Source: UBA10364 sp049611965 (GTDB taxonomy: Bacteria; Bacteroidota; Bacteroidia; Flavobacteriales; Schleiferiaceae). Taken from it: 64,000 nt of DNA. Where the stretch lies: NCBI GenBank assembly GCA_049611965.1, contig JBMZBC010000001.1, positions 74,236-138,235 of the forward strand. Direction: 5' to 3'. This document shows positions 1-9,190 of this stretch, piece by piece. The notes under the pieces were generated by a model. It was not told the origin of the DNA. It saw nothing but the letters and a program-made list of their open reading frames with translations, and ran no database searches. Each line of letters begins with the position of its first letter. Position 1 is the first letter of the stretch. Both the position numbers and the translations under genes were made by a program.

Positions 1-660
1 GAAGATAACTTCTCTGAAATACTTCCTGCAGATGTAGTGAACATCATTAATTCACTAGAGTATTTTATTGTGGAAAATGAGAAAACAGCTCGAGCCTTTA
101 TCAAGCGTCTACTTCCGGAAAAAGTACAGCGAGATATCAATATGGAAATTCTTGACAAGCACACCGATCCATTGGACTTGCCTGGTTTTTTAAAACCAGT
201 AGAAAGCGGTGAAAATGTTGGAATTATTTCAGAGGCTGGAGTCCCTTGTGTTGCAGATCCTGGAGCAGAGATAGTCAGTATTGCTCATCGCAAAGGACTT
301 TCTGTTAAACCCTTAGTCGGGCCTTCCTCTATTCTACTCGCTCTTATGAGCAGCGGATTTAACGGACAACAATTCACCTTTCGTGGATACCTTCCCTTCG
401 ATCAAGGGATTCGCAAGCGGGTATTTCAAGCGATGACAAAGGATTTAAAGGATGGAATTACTCAAATCTTTATGGAGACCCCCTACCGTAATAATAAGCT
501 TGTGGAAGAGCTCTTAAAAGTCCTTCATCCCGAGACAAAGTTGTGCATTGCATGCGATATCACGCTGCAAAATGAGTACATTCAAACTAAGACTATTGCC
601 GATTGGGCAAAGAATTTGCCTGATTTACACAAACGACCAACCATTTTTCTCCTCGACTAA
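1..660 (+). CDS. SAM-dependent methyltransferase, tetrapyrrole methylase (RsmI/YraL-like) fold, 5' end cut off by window
   Basis: The reading frame is open from base 1, so the N-terminus lies outside the window; the GTG at 37 is internal and not a credible start. The protein has features of the tetrapyrrole-methylase/RsmI-type family: the VENEKTARAFIK segment, a glycine-rich GIISEAGVPCVADPGAE stretch that in this family lines the SAM site, and a PLVGPSSILLALMSSG helix. Relatives 2'-O-methylate C1402 of 16S rRNA (RsmI), but Bacteroidota carry a shorter, separate subgroup annotated only as SAM-dependent methyltransferase, and this fits that subgroup better. It ends immediately before the relA/spoT start codon with no gap, so the two are probably co-transcribed. 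Family assignment is firm; the substrate is not known. Confidence 0.85.
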   Translation, partial: EDNFSEILPADVVNIINSLEYFIVENEKTARAFIKRLLPEKVQRDINMEILDKHTDPLDLPGFLKPVESGENVGIISEAGVPCVADPGAEIVSIAHRKGLSVKPLVGPSSILLALMSSGFNGQQFTFRGYLPFDQGIRKRVFQAMTKDLKDGITQIFMETPYRNNKLVEELLKVLHPETKLCIACDITLQNEYIQTKTIADWAKNLPDLHKRPTIFLLD

Positions 661-2886
661 ATGACCGATTGGAACCCAGAAGATAAAGCACTCATTGACA
701 ATGCGTTCAAAGATTTATTGAACAGCATAGAATACAAGACGGACAAGGACGATGTCGATTTGATAAAGCGTGCTTTTCGACTTGCCAATGATGCTCACAA
801 TGGGATTCGAAGAAAAACAGGAGAACCCTATATCACACATCCTATTGAAGTTGCACAAATTGTTGCCACAGAAATAGGTCTTGGCCCTACGAGCATTGCC
901 ACTGCGTTGATGCATGATGTTGTTGAAGACAGCGATTATACGCTAGACGACATTGAAAGTATGTTTGGAAAGAACATTTCCAAACTCATCGATGGTTTGA
1001 CAAAGATCAGTGGCGTTACGACTGTTGACAATAATATGCAACTTGAAAATTACCGGAAAATGCTTCTCACAATCAGTGATGATATCCGTGTAATACTTAT
1101 AAAGATTGCTGATCGTATGCACAACATGCGCACTATGCATGGAATGCCTTCGCATAAGCAACTTACCAAGGCTTCTGAAACCCTATATATTTACGCTCCA
1201 CTAGCACATCGATTGGGTTTATACCGCATTAAGACTGAACTCGAAGATCAAAGTCTAAAGTACACTGAGCCAGAAGTCTATACGGAGATTTATGATCAGA
1301 TGGAAGCTCTAGAAAAAGCGGATTTCACATACTTAAACAAATTTGTTGCGACAGTAGAGAAAGAGCTTAATGCGGCAGGGTTATCCTTTAAAATTAAGAA
1401 ACGGACAAAGAGCATATATTCCATTCGTCGTAAGATGAAAAACCAAGGTGTACGCTTTGATGAAGTCTATGATAAGTATGCTATCCGTATTATTCTGAAT
1501 ACTTCATTGGAGCAAGAAAAAGCGGATTGTTGGAAAGCATACTCGCTTGTCACCGAAAACTACAGTCCTAATCCACTTCGCTTACGGGATTGGATTTCCT
1601 CTCCGAAAAGCAATGGTTACGAGAGTCTCCATACTACAGTAATGGGACCAGACGGTAGATGGGTCGAAGTTCAAATACGAACTGCCAGAATGGATGATGT
1701 TGCCGAAAACGGCTTCGCAGCGCATTGGAAATATAAAGAAGATAGCTCTGGATCGAATTCATTGGATTCCTGGTTGATGCGGATTAAGGAGTTTTTAGAT
1801 GACCCAGATAACGATAATGAAGATTTCATCGAAAGTTTTCAGATGAATCTTTTTGCTTCGGAGATTTTCGTTTTTACCCCAAAAGGAGAAATGCGTACGC
1901 TTCCGAAAGGAGCTACTGCGCTTGATTTTGCTTTTGATATACATAGCGATGTTGGAGCGCGCTGCCTAGGGACTAAGGTCAATGGAAAATTGGTTCCACT
2001 TTCTACCCCTCTTAAATCAGGTGATCAGGTTGAAATCTTGACTTCCATGAAGCAAGAGCCAAAGGAAGATTGGCTGAGTTTTGTTAAAACAGGAAAGGCG
2101 AAGCAACGCATTAAAAGATCGCTGAAAAAGGAAAAACAAATAATCTCCGGCCAAGGTTATATGATGCTTGAGCGCAAATTGCGCGTGCTAAAGCTAAAAG
2201 CGACTTCAAGTAATATTCAAAAGCTGGTCAATTATTACGGTTTAAAGAACCCTGAAGAATTGTACTACAAAGTTGGGCTTGGTGTTATAGACAACAAGAA
2301 GCTTCGTCAGTATGCAAGAGAGACTTCGGGCCTTGTGAACTATTTCCGTTCAAGAATCGTCAAGAGTTCTTACGCCAAAGCAAAGCTTACGAATAAAGGA
2401 CAAAAGTCAAAAGATTCTGGCGCAGAACATGTTGAACTTGTCTTCGGAAATGACGAACAACAACTTGACTATTCTCTGGCCAAATGCTGCTCCCCCTTGC
2501 CTGGCGAACGTGTATTTGGCTTTATTACAACCGCAGAAGGCATCAAGGTGCATAGACACGATTGTCCTAACGCTGTAATGCTCCAAGGACGATTCGCAAA
2601 TAGGGTCATGAAAGCAAACTGGATTGCCACCGAACGAGCCAAGGTGACCGTGAATATTGAAATTATGGGGGCGGACAGAATGGGTATCGTAAATGATGTC
2701 ACTAAAATCGTTTCTGGGGACTTAAATATCAATATTAAAGCCATTTCCTTCTCTGTCGATGATGGGTTATTCACAGGTCAATTAACCATTGAAGTCGCTG
2801 ATAAAGTGGGATTGACCGACACTATTAACAATATCAAGTCTCTAGAGGGAATTAGCGCCGTAAATAGGGTGGGTAAATTCAATTAG
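661..2886 (+). CDS. relA: RelA/SpoT-type (p)ppGpp synthetase/hydrolase
   Basis: Makes and degrades the alarmone (p)ppGpp. The 741 residues match the long bifunctional RSH layout: an HD hydrolase domain (His46, His85-Asp86 and the following VVEDSDYT all present, so hydrolase activity is likely retained), a synthetase domain with RTKSIYSIRRKM and YDKYAIRII and GYESLHTTV at about 320, a TGS domain at about 402-460, a zinc-finger-like segment with CC at 609-610 and a later HDCPN, and a C-terminal ACT domain from about 666. The start codon follows the preceding stop directly. As the hydrolase motif is intact, this is better seen as a Rel/SpoT-like bifunctional enzyme than as a synthetase-only RelA. 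Function is known from the family; residue reading is direct. Confidence 0.95.
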   Translation: MTDWNPEDKALIDNAFKDLLNSIEYKTDKDDVDLIKRAFRLANDAHNGIRRKTGEPYITHPIEVAQIVATEIGLGPTSIATALMHDVVEDSDYTLDDIESMFGKNISKLIDGLTKISGVTTVDNNMQLENYRKMLLTISDDIRVILIKIADRMHNMRTMHGMPSHKQLTKASETLYIYAPLAHRLGLYRIKTELEDQSLKYTEPEVYTEIYDQMEALEKADFTYLNKFVATVEKELNAAGLSFKIKKRTKSIYSIRRKMKNQGVRFDEVYDKYAIRIILNTSLEQEKADCWKAYSLVTENYSPNPLRLRDWISSPKSNGYESLHTTVMGPDGRWVEVQIRTARMDDVAENGFAAHWKYKEDSSGSNSLDSWLMRIKEFLDDPDNDNEDFIESFQMNLFASEIFVFTPKGEMRTLPKGATALDFAFDIHSDVGARCLGTKVNGKLVPLSTPLKSGDQVEILTSMKQEPKEDWLSFVKTGKAKQRIKRSLKKEKQIISGQGYMMLERKLRVLKLKATSSNIQKLVNYYGLKNPEELYYKVGLGVIDNKKLRQYARETSGLVNYFRSRIVKSSYAKAKLTNKGQKSKDSGAEHVELVFGNDEQQLDYSLAKCCSPLPGERVFGFITTAEGIKVHRHDCPNAVMLQGRFANRVMKANWIATERAKVTVNIEIMGADRMGIVNDVTKIVSGDLNINIKAISFSVDDGLFTGQLTIEVADKVGLTDTINNIKSLEGISAVNRVGKFN

Positions 2887-2915
2887 TAGAAGTATTTTAG
2901 CGCTTTAGTTCTCAC

Positions 2916-3353
2916 ATGAGCCATTTAGACGCACAGGAACAAGTAAAAAAGGTGTTTAGCACTTTTCTGGAGGAAAACAAGCAACGTAAAACTCCCGAAC
3001 GCTTCGCCATACTTAAAGAGGTCTACGAGAGTAATGATCACTTTGATGTTGAGACCCTGTATCTAAACATGAAATCTAAGAACTACCGAGTATCGAGAGC
3101 AACACTCTACAACACCATTGAATTACTGCTTACTTGTGGATTGATTCGAAGACACCAGTTTGGTCAAAACCAAAGCTTCTATGAGAAATCATATTTCAAC
3201 AAGCAGCACGATCATGTTATTTTAGACTCAGGTGAAGTATATGAGTTCTGCGATCCTAGAATTGAAAACATTAAAAAAACGATAGAGGAAGTCTTCAACG
3301 TAGATGTAAGCAGCCACAGCTTATACTTCTATGCAAAGAAGAAGGAATTCTAA
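2916..3353 (+). CDS. Fur-family metal-dependent transcriptional repressor
   Basis: A 145-residue winged-helix regulator of the ferric uptake repressor family. An N-terminal DNA-binding domain includes RKTPERFAILKEV and the recognition helix VSRATLYNTIELLL (about 59-72); the dimerisation domain carries the metal-binding HDH at 98-100. The cysteine pairs that bind structural zinc in many Fur proteins are absent: the usual CLDCG is here ILDSG, and there is no C-terminal CxxC. Whether it senses iron, zinc or peroxide cannot be read from the sequence, so no Fur/Zur/PerR symbol is given. It lies 29 bases after relA and 11 bases before purA; a TATTTTAG at 2893-2900 is a one-mismatch promoter box that could give it its own transcript. 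Confidence 0.9.
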   Translation: MSHLDAQEQVKKVFSTFLEENKQRKTPERFAILKEVYESNDHFDVETLYLNMKSKNYRVSRATLYNTIELLLTCGLIRRHQFGQNQSFYEKSYFNKQHDHVILDSGEVYEFCDPRIENIKKTIEEVFNVDVSSHSLYFYAKKKEF

Positions 3354-3364
3354 TTACTGAAGCC

Positions 3365-4636
3365 ATGGCAGTAGATGTACTACTAGGTCTCCAATGGGGA
3401 GATGAAGGAAAAGGAAAGATTGTTGACGTACTTACGCGTAGGTATGACATAATTGCACGCTTTCAAGGGGGTCCGAACGCAGGTCACACGCTTGAATTTG
3501 AAGGCAAGAAACACGTATTGCACACCATTCCTTCCGGAGTATTCCATGAAAAGGTTTGTAATGTTGTTGGAAACGGCGTGGTGATTGATCCAGTAATCTT
3601 TAAGGGCGAATTGGACAAACTCATCGCACAAGAACCTGATGTGTTGTCTCGTTTAAAAATCTCTCGAAAGGCACACCTAATCTTGCCATCGCACCGCCTT
3701 CTTGATGCAGCAAGCGAAGCCGCAAAAGGGAAGAAAAAGATAGGTTCAACGCTAAAGGGAATTGGTCCGACTTATATGGACAAAACCGGTAGAAACGGCC
3801 TTCGTGTTGGTGATATTCAATTGGATAACTTCCAAGAACTTTACAATAATCTCGTTACCAAGCACAAGCAATTGCTCAGTGGATATCCTGATTTTACTTA
3901 TGATTTAAGTGAACTGGAGCCGACATGGTTTGAAGCTATTGAGTACCTGAGAACGCTCGATATCATTGATAGCGAACCGTATGTACACCAAGCGATTAAG
4001 GATGGAAGAACTATTTTGGCTGAAGGTGCTCAGGGCACCTTGCTGGATATCGATTTCGGGACTTATCCGTTTGTAACCTCTTCGAATACAACTTGTGCCG
4101 GCGCTTGTACAGGCCTCGGTGTTGCGCCGAACCGCATAAAGAACGTATACGGCATTTTCAAAGCGTACTGTACTCGTGTGGGTTCAGGCCCCTTCCCTAC
4201 GGAATTGTTTGATGAAACTGGGGAGACCATTCAAGCACAAGGCCACGAATTTGGAGCCACTACAGGTCGTCCAAGAAGATGTGGCTGGTTAGATTTACCT
4301 GCACTTAAATACGCTATCGACGTAAATGGCGTTACAGAACTAATGATGATGAAAGCTGATGTTCTTAGTGGTATCGGAAACTTAAAAGTTTGTACCGCCT
4401 ACCGTTATAAAGGTGAGGTAATTGAACACCTTCCTTACAAGCTGGAGGAGGACTTGATTGAGCCAATTTTCACTGAAGTTCCAGGTTGGAATGAAGATCT
4501 CACGAAGATGACCTCGGAAGATGAATTCCCTGAGAGCTTTAAATCGTACATCGATTATATCGAAAAAGAAGTAGGTGTGCCGATATCTTTAATCAGCGTA
4601 GGCCCTGACCGAGCGCAAACTATTATGAGAAAATAA
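3365..4636 (+). CDS. purA: Adenylosuccinate synthetase
   Basis: Catalyses the first committed step from IMP to AMP: GTP-dependent condensation of IMP with aspartate. The 423-residue length is normal. The N-terminal GTP/IMP loop GLQWGDEGKGKIVD is present, as are GPNAGHT, the GIGPTYMDK segment, GAQGTLLDIDFGTYPFVTS and TGRPRRCGWLD, all hallmark PurA motifs. The final residues GPDRAQTI are also typical. Its stop codon overlaps the next start by one base (TAATG at 4634-4638), pointing to translational coupling with the OstA-like gene. Placing purA after the stringent-response enzyme is interesting because ppGpp inhibits PurA in several bacteria, but the link here is inference. Confidence 0.97.
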   Translation: MAVDVLLGLQWGDEGKGKIVDVLTRRYDIIARFQGGPNAGHTLEFEGKKHVLHTIPSGVFHEKVCNVVGNGVVIDPVIFKGELDKLIAQEPDVLSRLKISRKAHLILPSHRLLDAASEAAKGKKKIGSTLKGIGPTYMDKTGRNGLRVGDIQLDNFQELYNNLVTKHKQLLSGYPDFTYDLSELEPTWFEAIEYLRTLDIIDSEPYVHQAIKDGRTILAEGAQGTLLDIDFGTYPFVTSSNTTCAGACTGLGVAPNRIKNVYGIFKAYCTRVGSGPFPTELFDETGETIQAQGHEFGATTGRPRRCGWLDLPALKYAIDVNGVTELMMMKADVLSGIGNLKVCTAYRYKGEVIEHLPYKLEEDLIEPIFTEVPGWNEDLTKMTSEDEFPESFKSYIDYIEKEVGVPISLISVGPDRAQTIMRK

Positions 4637-6138
4637 TGATGAGGGCCTTTCTTTTTGGATGGGCCCTTCTTTTTGTCTGTACCTCTGCAAAGGCACAGAC
4701 CAAGATTCGTATTCTCAGCTCTGACATTACCGATATCGTTAAGCAGAAAGACGGCTCACGTATATATTATTTAAGAGGAAATGTAGGCCTTCAACAAGAT
4801 GTGGCGGTGATGACTTGTGATTCCGCCGTATTGATACAACCGCAAAACGAATTCAAGGCATTTAAAAATGTCCGAATCGTTCAATCGGATACCACTGTTA
4901 TTAAGGGTAATCGCTTAGACTACAACGGCGAGAGTCGAACATTTACTATCAGCCAGAAAGTTCAGTTGACTACCCCATCTTCTCAGTTAAATACCAAACA
5001 ACTCTTCTACGATCGTAAAAGTGCTACCGCATATTACACTGTTCGCAGTACCCTGTTGAGGAAATCGTTGGAGTTAACAGCAGACAGAGGTTCTTATAAT
5101 ACAGATTACGAAACGGTATGGTTAAGAGGCAACGTCGAAGCCATAGATTCAACGTATTCACTATATACTGATACGCTCTTGTACTTTCCTAATACCAATA
5201 GGTATGAATTTGCAGGGCCTTCTACCCTCCTTAGAGACAGCACCACTATTCTTTGCAGCATCGGCGAATATCTTGCAGAAAGTGCACAGCTCAATCTAGG
5301 CCAAGGCGCGAGCATCAGTGCTCCAGGTAATTTTATCGAATCTGATTCGATTAGTTATAATCTCAAATCCGAAGCTGGACGACTTTTTGGTAATGCCCTA
5401 GTAGCTGATACTGCTCAAGGTCTTGTTCTTGAATCTGAATTTATCGACTATACCAAGGAACCCAACTTTGTCGACGCTCATTTCCCCGTGTATTACCGCC
5501 AGAGGATGGATAAAGACACATTATATGCAAAAGGCGACACTTTGCATATACGAACAGACTCCATGGGATATAGAAAGGTAGACCTACAGCATAATACTTC
5601 GTTTTACAGCACCGATTTTCAAGGAAAAAGTGAATTCTTCAACTATACCGAAACTAACGAGGAGCTAATGTTGTATCCTAGTCCTCATATGTGGAGTGAA
5701 AACAGTCAGTTTACCTGTGATTCCGCAGTATTATCACTTCTCGATGAAGCCTTAGATAGCTTATTCCTGATGGGTAATACTGCTATTGTTAGTCTCACTG
5801 ATGACTCTATTCACTTCGATCAAGCTGTAGGAAAAGAATTGGAAGGGAAATTCATGGATAACGCGATTCACTCCCTTGAACTGCGCGGGAACGCCCAAAA
5901 CATCACCCATAGTATTAATGACGATCAGGTAGTTGAGGGTGTGAACAAAACTGCGTGTGCGTATATCTCGATAACATTCGAGGATGGTAACGTAAGAAAG
6001 ATAAATGCGAATAAGGGTGTTGAAGCCTCTTATGCTCCTTGGGATAGTGCTGGCGAAGAAATGAAAAGTTTACCGGGATGTACGCCACTATTTGAGCAGC
6101 GTACTTCAAAAATTCAAACCAGGCCTACCCTTCGATGA
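4636..6138 (+). CDS. OstA-like (LptA/LptD N-domain type) periplasmic protein
   Basis: A 500-residue exported protein: hydrophobic N-terminus (about 1-20) ending in a signal-peptidase site after TSAKA. The body is a long series of short beta-strand repeats containing recurring motifs such as LRGNV (around 45-50 and 163-168), CDSAVL (twice) and SYN, typical of the OstA/LptA beta-jellyroll family that binds lipopolysaccharide on its way to the outer membrane. OstA-like proteins of this size are widespread in Bacteroidota; their exact place in LPS transport is not settled. The gene is coupled to purA by TAATG, and its 3' end overlaps the convergent MazG-like gene by 14 bases. Export and fold class are confident, role is inferred from family. 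Confidence 0.82.
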   Translation: MMRAFLFGWALLFVCTSAKAQTKIRILSSDITDIVKQKDGSRIYYLRGNVGLQQDVAVMTCDSAVLIQPQNEFKAFKNVRIVQSDTTVIKGNRLDYNGESRTFTISQKVQLTTPSSQLNTKQLFYDRKSATAYYTVRSTLLRKSLELTADRGSYNTDYETVWLRGNVEAIDSTYSLYTDTLLYFPNTNRYEFAGPSTLLRDSTTILCSIGEYLAESAQLNLGQGASISAPGNFIESDSISYNLKSEAGRLFGNALVADTAQGLVLESEFIDYTKEPNFVDAHFPVYYRQRMDKDTLYAKGDTLHIRTDSMGYRKVDLQHNTSFYSTDFQGKSEFFNYTETNEELMLYPSPHMWSENSQFTCDSAVLSLLDEALDSLFLMGNTAIVSLTDDSIHFDQAVGKELEGKFMDNAIHSLELRGNAQNITHSINDDQVVEGVNKTACAYISITFEDGNVRKINANKGVEASYAPWDSAGEEMKSLPGCTPLFEQRTSKIQTRPTLR

Positions 6139-6511
6139 TTTTGGCAATGTTCGGCTTGAAGTAATTCGGTCCTTTTAAAACTTTACCGTCCTCTCTGTAA
6201 ATAGGCTTGCCATCTTCACCAAGCTTGCTCATATTACTGCGTTGTATTTCTTCAAAGACCTCCTCTATTTTGTGTTGCATTCCGTGACTCAGAATAGTTC
6301 CACAAAGAATGTACATCATATCGCCTAGCGCATCTGCAACTTCTACCAAATCGCCGTTTTTCGCAGCCTCTAGGTATTCTTCATTCTCCTCAGCCATGAG
6401 CTTAAAGCGTAAATCAATTAAGTCATTGCTAATAGTCGCTTTTGGCGCGTATTCATTCGGAATTCCAAACGTATCATGAAATTTTTCGACGTGGTTTAAT
6501 TGCTTTTTCAT
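6125..6511 (-). CDS. MazG-like nucleotide pyrophosphohydrolase
   Basis: A 128-residue all-alpha NTP pyrophosphohydrolase-like protein. The magnesium-binding signature of the superfamily is visible as EENEEY (ExxE part) in the first half and VADALGDMMY (the later ExxD-like part). The C-terminal stretch ends with KGPNYFKPNI, which resembles phosphoribosyl-ATP-pyrophosphatase-like HisE/MazG relatives annotated in Bacteroidota. Likely activity is hydrolysis of a nucleoside triphosphate or related compound, possibly housekeeping of damaged nucleotides, but the substrate is unknown. I chose the ATG at 6511: longer in-frame starts at 6562 and 6592 would run into the divergent small gene at 6552 and add residues unlike the family start. 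Confidence 0.75.
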   Translation of the reverse strand: MKKQLNHVEKFHDTFGIPNEYAPKATISNDLIDLRFKLMAEENEEYLEAAKNGDLVEVADALGDMMYILCGTILSHGMQHKIEEVFEEIQRSNMSKLGEDGKPIYREDGKVLKGPNYFKPNIAKIIEG

Positions 6512-6538
6512 TTGCTCTATTTTATGCTTCAAAGAAAG

Positions 6539-6546
6539 TAAATTTG
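6539..6546 (+). promoter_or_regulatory. Bacteroidota -7 box TAAATTTG, 5 bases before ATG
   Basis: Exact match to TAnnTTTG, ending five bases before the start codon at 6552. Since transcription normally begins about 4-7 bases after this box, the mRNA would be leaderless or nearly so. A TTTG at 6511-6514 is 24 bases upstream, longer than the usual -33 spacing. Confidence 0.5.
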
Positions 6547-6551
6547 ACGCT

Positions 6552-6743
6552 ATGGAGAACATCACAACAGGACATTGGATTTTTGCTGGCATATTCGCCT
6601 TAGCGTTTTTGACCTTTCTATTTATTAGTTACCGCAAAGATTTAGCGATGCACAAGATTCACTACCGCAGTGGAGGTATACAAGTCGCTCTATTAATCGT
6701 CATTACACTGTTCGTTCTCTTTGTATTCAAGCGCCTTTTCTAG
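6552..6743 (+). CDS. Small two-helix membrane protein of unknown function
   Basis: Codes for 63 residues with two predicted membrane spans, about residues 9-26 (WIFAGIFALAFLTFLFIS) and 43-60 (IQVALLIVITLFVLFVF), joined by a short basic loop. I do not recognise a named family, although similar small proteins are common in Flavobacteriales. Support for a real gene comes from the well-placed promoter box, the clean hydrophobic pattern and the fact that it fills the space between two genes with good codon use. The short loop with RKDLAMHKIHYRSGG is probably cytoplasmic by the positive-inside rule, which would put both ends outside. No function is proposed. Confidence 0.6.
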   Translation: MENITTGHWIFAGIFALAFLTFLFISYRKDLAMHKIHYRSGGIQVALLIVITLFVLFVFKRLF

Positions 6744-6755
6744 GTGGATAATGGC

Positions 6756-6763
6756 TTATATTT
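6756..6763 (+). promoter_or_regulatory. Bacteroidota -7 box TATATTTG for the E1 dehydrogenase gene
   Basis: Exact TAnnTTTG match 33 bases before the ATG at 6797, giving a leader of about 27 bases. A TTTTC run about 17 bases upstream is only a poor -33 element. Confidence 0.5.
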
Positions 6764-6796
6764 GTGGTGAGTTTAACCTAGCTCTACCCAAATACT

Positions 6797-9190
6797 ATGA
6801 CAGATAAGCAGAAGGAAATCAGTTACCTCGATTTCAAGAAAGAGATTCATCAAGATTATTTTACCGCCGTTCTATCTCGTGAATGCTCATTAATGGGCCG
6901 AAGAGAGGTTCTTACAGGCAAAGCGAAATTTGGAATTTTCGGTGCCGGTAAAGAATTGGCTCAAATTGCATGGGCTAAAGCTTTTAAAAAAGGCGATTTC
7001 CGCAGCGGTTATTACCGTGATCAAACGTTCATGATGGCCTTGGGCGAGTTAGATTCCGTTGGATTCTTCAATTCATTATATGCTGTAACCGATGTAGATC
7101 ACGAACCGATGGCAGGTGGTCGTCAAATGAATGGACACTTTGCTACACGCAGTTTAGATAAAGATGGTAACTGGGTTGATCTGACCAATCAATACAACAG
7201 CTCTTCTGATATCAGTCCTACGGCTGGACAAATGCCGCGTTTACTTGGATTGGCGCAGGCTTCAAAGGTTTTCAAGGAAGTGAAATTTGAAGGTTCTGAG
7301 AAGTTCAGTAAGGATGGAAACGAGGTTGCATGGGGAACCATTGGAAATGCATCTACCTCTGAAGGATTGTTCTTTGAAACTATCAATGCCGCGGGTGTAC
7401 TTCAGGTACCCATGGTTATTTCAGTTTGGGATGATGAATATGGTATTTCAGTTGGTGCTGAATACCAAACGACCAAAGAAGACATATCTGAAATTCTAAA
7501 AGGATTTCAACGCGACGAAAAAGGCAACGGCTACGACATCTTTGTTGTTGAAGCTTGGGACTACCCTGCTCTAATCAATACATTCACCAAAGCTGGTCAA
7601 GTAGCTCGAGAGGAGCATGTCCCTGTGATGATACATGTGAAAGGCATGACGCAGCCACAAGGCCACAGTACCAGCGGTTCGCACGAGCGTTACAAGAGTA
7701 AGGAGCGCCTTCAATGGGAGAAAGACCACGATTGTATCCTCAAGTTCGGTCAGTGGATGATTGAGCAAGGAATTGCTACCCAAGAAGAATTGGACCAGCT
7801 TGTAAAAGATGCTAAAAAGTCCGCTCGCGAAGGCAAGAAAGCAGCTTGGACCATTTACCAAGAAGTGCCAAAGCGTTTGCGCAGCGAGGTACTGCCTATC
7901 TTAAAGGCCATGCAACAGCAAGGTGAAAAGGGCATCTTTATCACCAATACTATCAAGGAATTAGAAGCTGTTGAGGACGTAGAAGTCGCACATAGCTTCA
8001 AAGCAGCTCGTAAAGCCTTACGTACTGTTCGTGGCGATAACCGGGTAGATACTTCCGCGTTAAAAAATTGGCTTGCCTCTAGCAAAGCTGATCAACAGCG
8101 CCGTTACAGCTCTCACTTGTATAGCGAAAATCCTACCAACGATTTACTTTCCTCTACCCCAGCGCAATACGAAGATGCACAAGAAGTGGATGCTCGTATT
8201 GTCATCAGAGATAATTTCGACAAGCTATTTGATATGTATCCCCAAACTATGGTGTTTGGAGAGGATAGTGGAAAGATTGGTGATGTAAACCAAGGTCTAG
8301 AAGGTATGCAAGCGAAATACGGTGAAACGCGTGTTGCAGATGCCGGTATTCGTGAAGCAACGATCATGGGACAGGGTATTGGTTTAGCGATGCGTGGCCT
8401 TCGCCCGATTGCGGAAATTCAATATTTAGATTACTTACTCTATGCGCTACAAATCATGTCTGATGATTTGGCGACGGTACACTACAGAACTGTTGGTGGT
8501 CAAAAAGCACCAACTATTGTACGTACGCGCGGACACCGCTTAGAAGGAATATGGCACTCTGGCTCCCCTATGGGAACTATTATCAATAGTATAAAAGGGA
8601 TGTACGTCCTTGTTCCGCGTAACATGACGAAAGCAGCCGGATTCTACAACAAATTACTCCAGTTGGACAACCCTGCCCTAGTTATCGAATGTCTAAACGG
8701 TTACCGTCGTAAGGAAATGCTCCCAAGCAATTTGGGCGAATTCACCACACCAATTGGTGAAGTAGAAGTAATGAATGAAGGTGTAGACATTACCATGCTT
8801 ACCTATGGTTCCAACTGTGTCATTGCAGAAGCAGCAGTTGCAGAGCTTGCTGAGCTGGGCGTAAGTGTTGAGCTCATAGATGCACAGAGCCTTATTCCGT
8901 TTGACACCAAGCACGATATAGTGGAATCCCTAAAGAAGACCAACACGTTGGTTATTGTGGATGAAGATGTTCGTGGAGGTGCAAGCGCATTCTTACTGCA
9001 GCAAATCCTTGAAGATCAGGGCGGATATCAATATTTAGATGCTGCGCCGAAAACAGTAAGTTCTAAAGATCACAGACCGGCCTTTGCTTCCGACGGCGAT
9101 TATTTCTCTAAGCCTTCGCTAGACGATATGGTTGAAGAAATCTATGCCATGATGAATGAAAAGGATCCGATCAAGTTTCCGGCCCTATAA
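6797..9190 (+). CDS. Fused alpha/beta 2-oxoacid dehydrogenase E1 (branched-chain type)
   Basis: Thiamine-pyrophosphate-dependent E1 component that decarboxylates a 2-oxo acid and passes the acyl group to a lipoyl E2; most like branched-chain 2-oxoacid dehydrogenases. The 797-residue chain fuses both subunits. The alpha half (about 1-430) has YYRDQTFM and the TPP/Mg segment GNASTSEG followed by an NAAGVLQ helix and WDDEYGIS; the beta half (about 450-797) has FGEDSGKIGDV, the transketolase-like pyrimidine domain with ADAGIREATIMGQGIGLA, and a C-terminal transketolase domain with DAQSLIPFD. The fusion is common in Bacteroidota. Its stop overlaps the next start by one base. Substrate range cannot be read from the sequence; no E2 or E3 gene is in this window. 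Confidence 0.88.
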   Translation: MTDKQKEISYLDFKKEIHQDYFTAVLSRECSLMGRREVLTGKAKFGIFGAGKELAQIAWAKAFKKGDFRSGYYRDQTFMMALGELDSVGFFNSLYAVTDVDHEPMAGGRQMNGHFATRSLDKDGNWVDLTNQYNSSSDISPTAGQMPRLLGLAQASKVFKEVKFEGSEKFSKDGNEVAWGTIGNASTSEGLFFETINAAGVLQVPMVISVWDDEYGISVGAEYQTTKEDISEILKGFQRDEKGNGYDIFVVEAWDYPALINTFTKAGQVAREEHVPVMIHVKGMTQPQGHSTSGSHERYKSKERLQWEKDHDCILKFGQWMIEQGIATQEELDQLVKDAKKSAREGKKAAWTIYQEVPKRLRSEVLPILKAMQQQGEKGIFITNTIKELEAVEDVEVAHSFKAARKALRTVRGDNRVDTSALKNWLASSKADQQRRYSSHLYSENPTNDLLSSTPAQYEDAQEVDARIVIRDNFDKLFDMYPQTMVFGEDSGKIGDVNQGLEGMQAKYGETRVADAGIREATIMGQGIGLAMRGLRPIAEIQYLDYLLYALQIMSDDLATVHYRTVGGQKAPTIVRTRGHRLEGIWHSGSPMGTIINSIKGMYVLVPRNMTKAAGFYNKLLQLDNPALVIECLNGYRRKEMLPSNLGEFTTPIGEVEVMNEGVDITMLTYGSNCVIAEAAVAELAELGVSVELIDAQSLIPFDTKHDIVESLKKTNTLVIVDEDVRGGASAFLLQQILEDQGGYQYLDAAPKTVSSKDHRPAFASDGDYFSKPSLDDMVEEIYAMMNEKDPIKFPAL

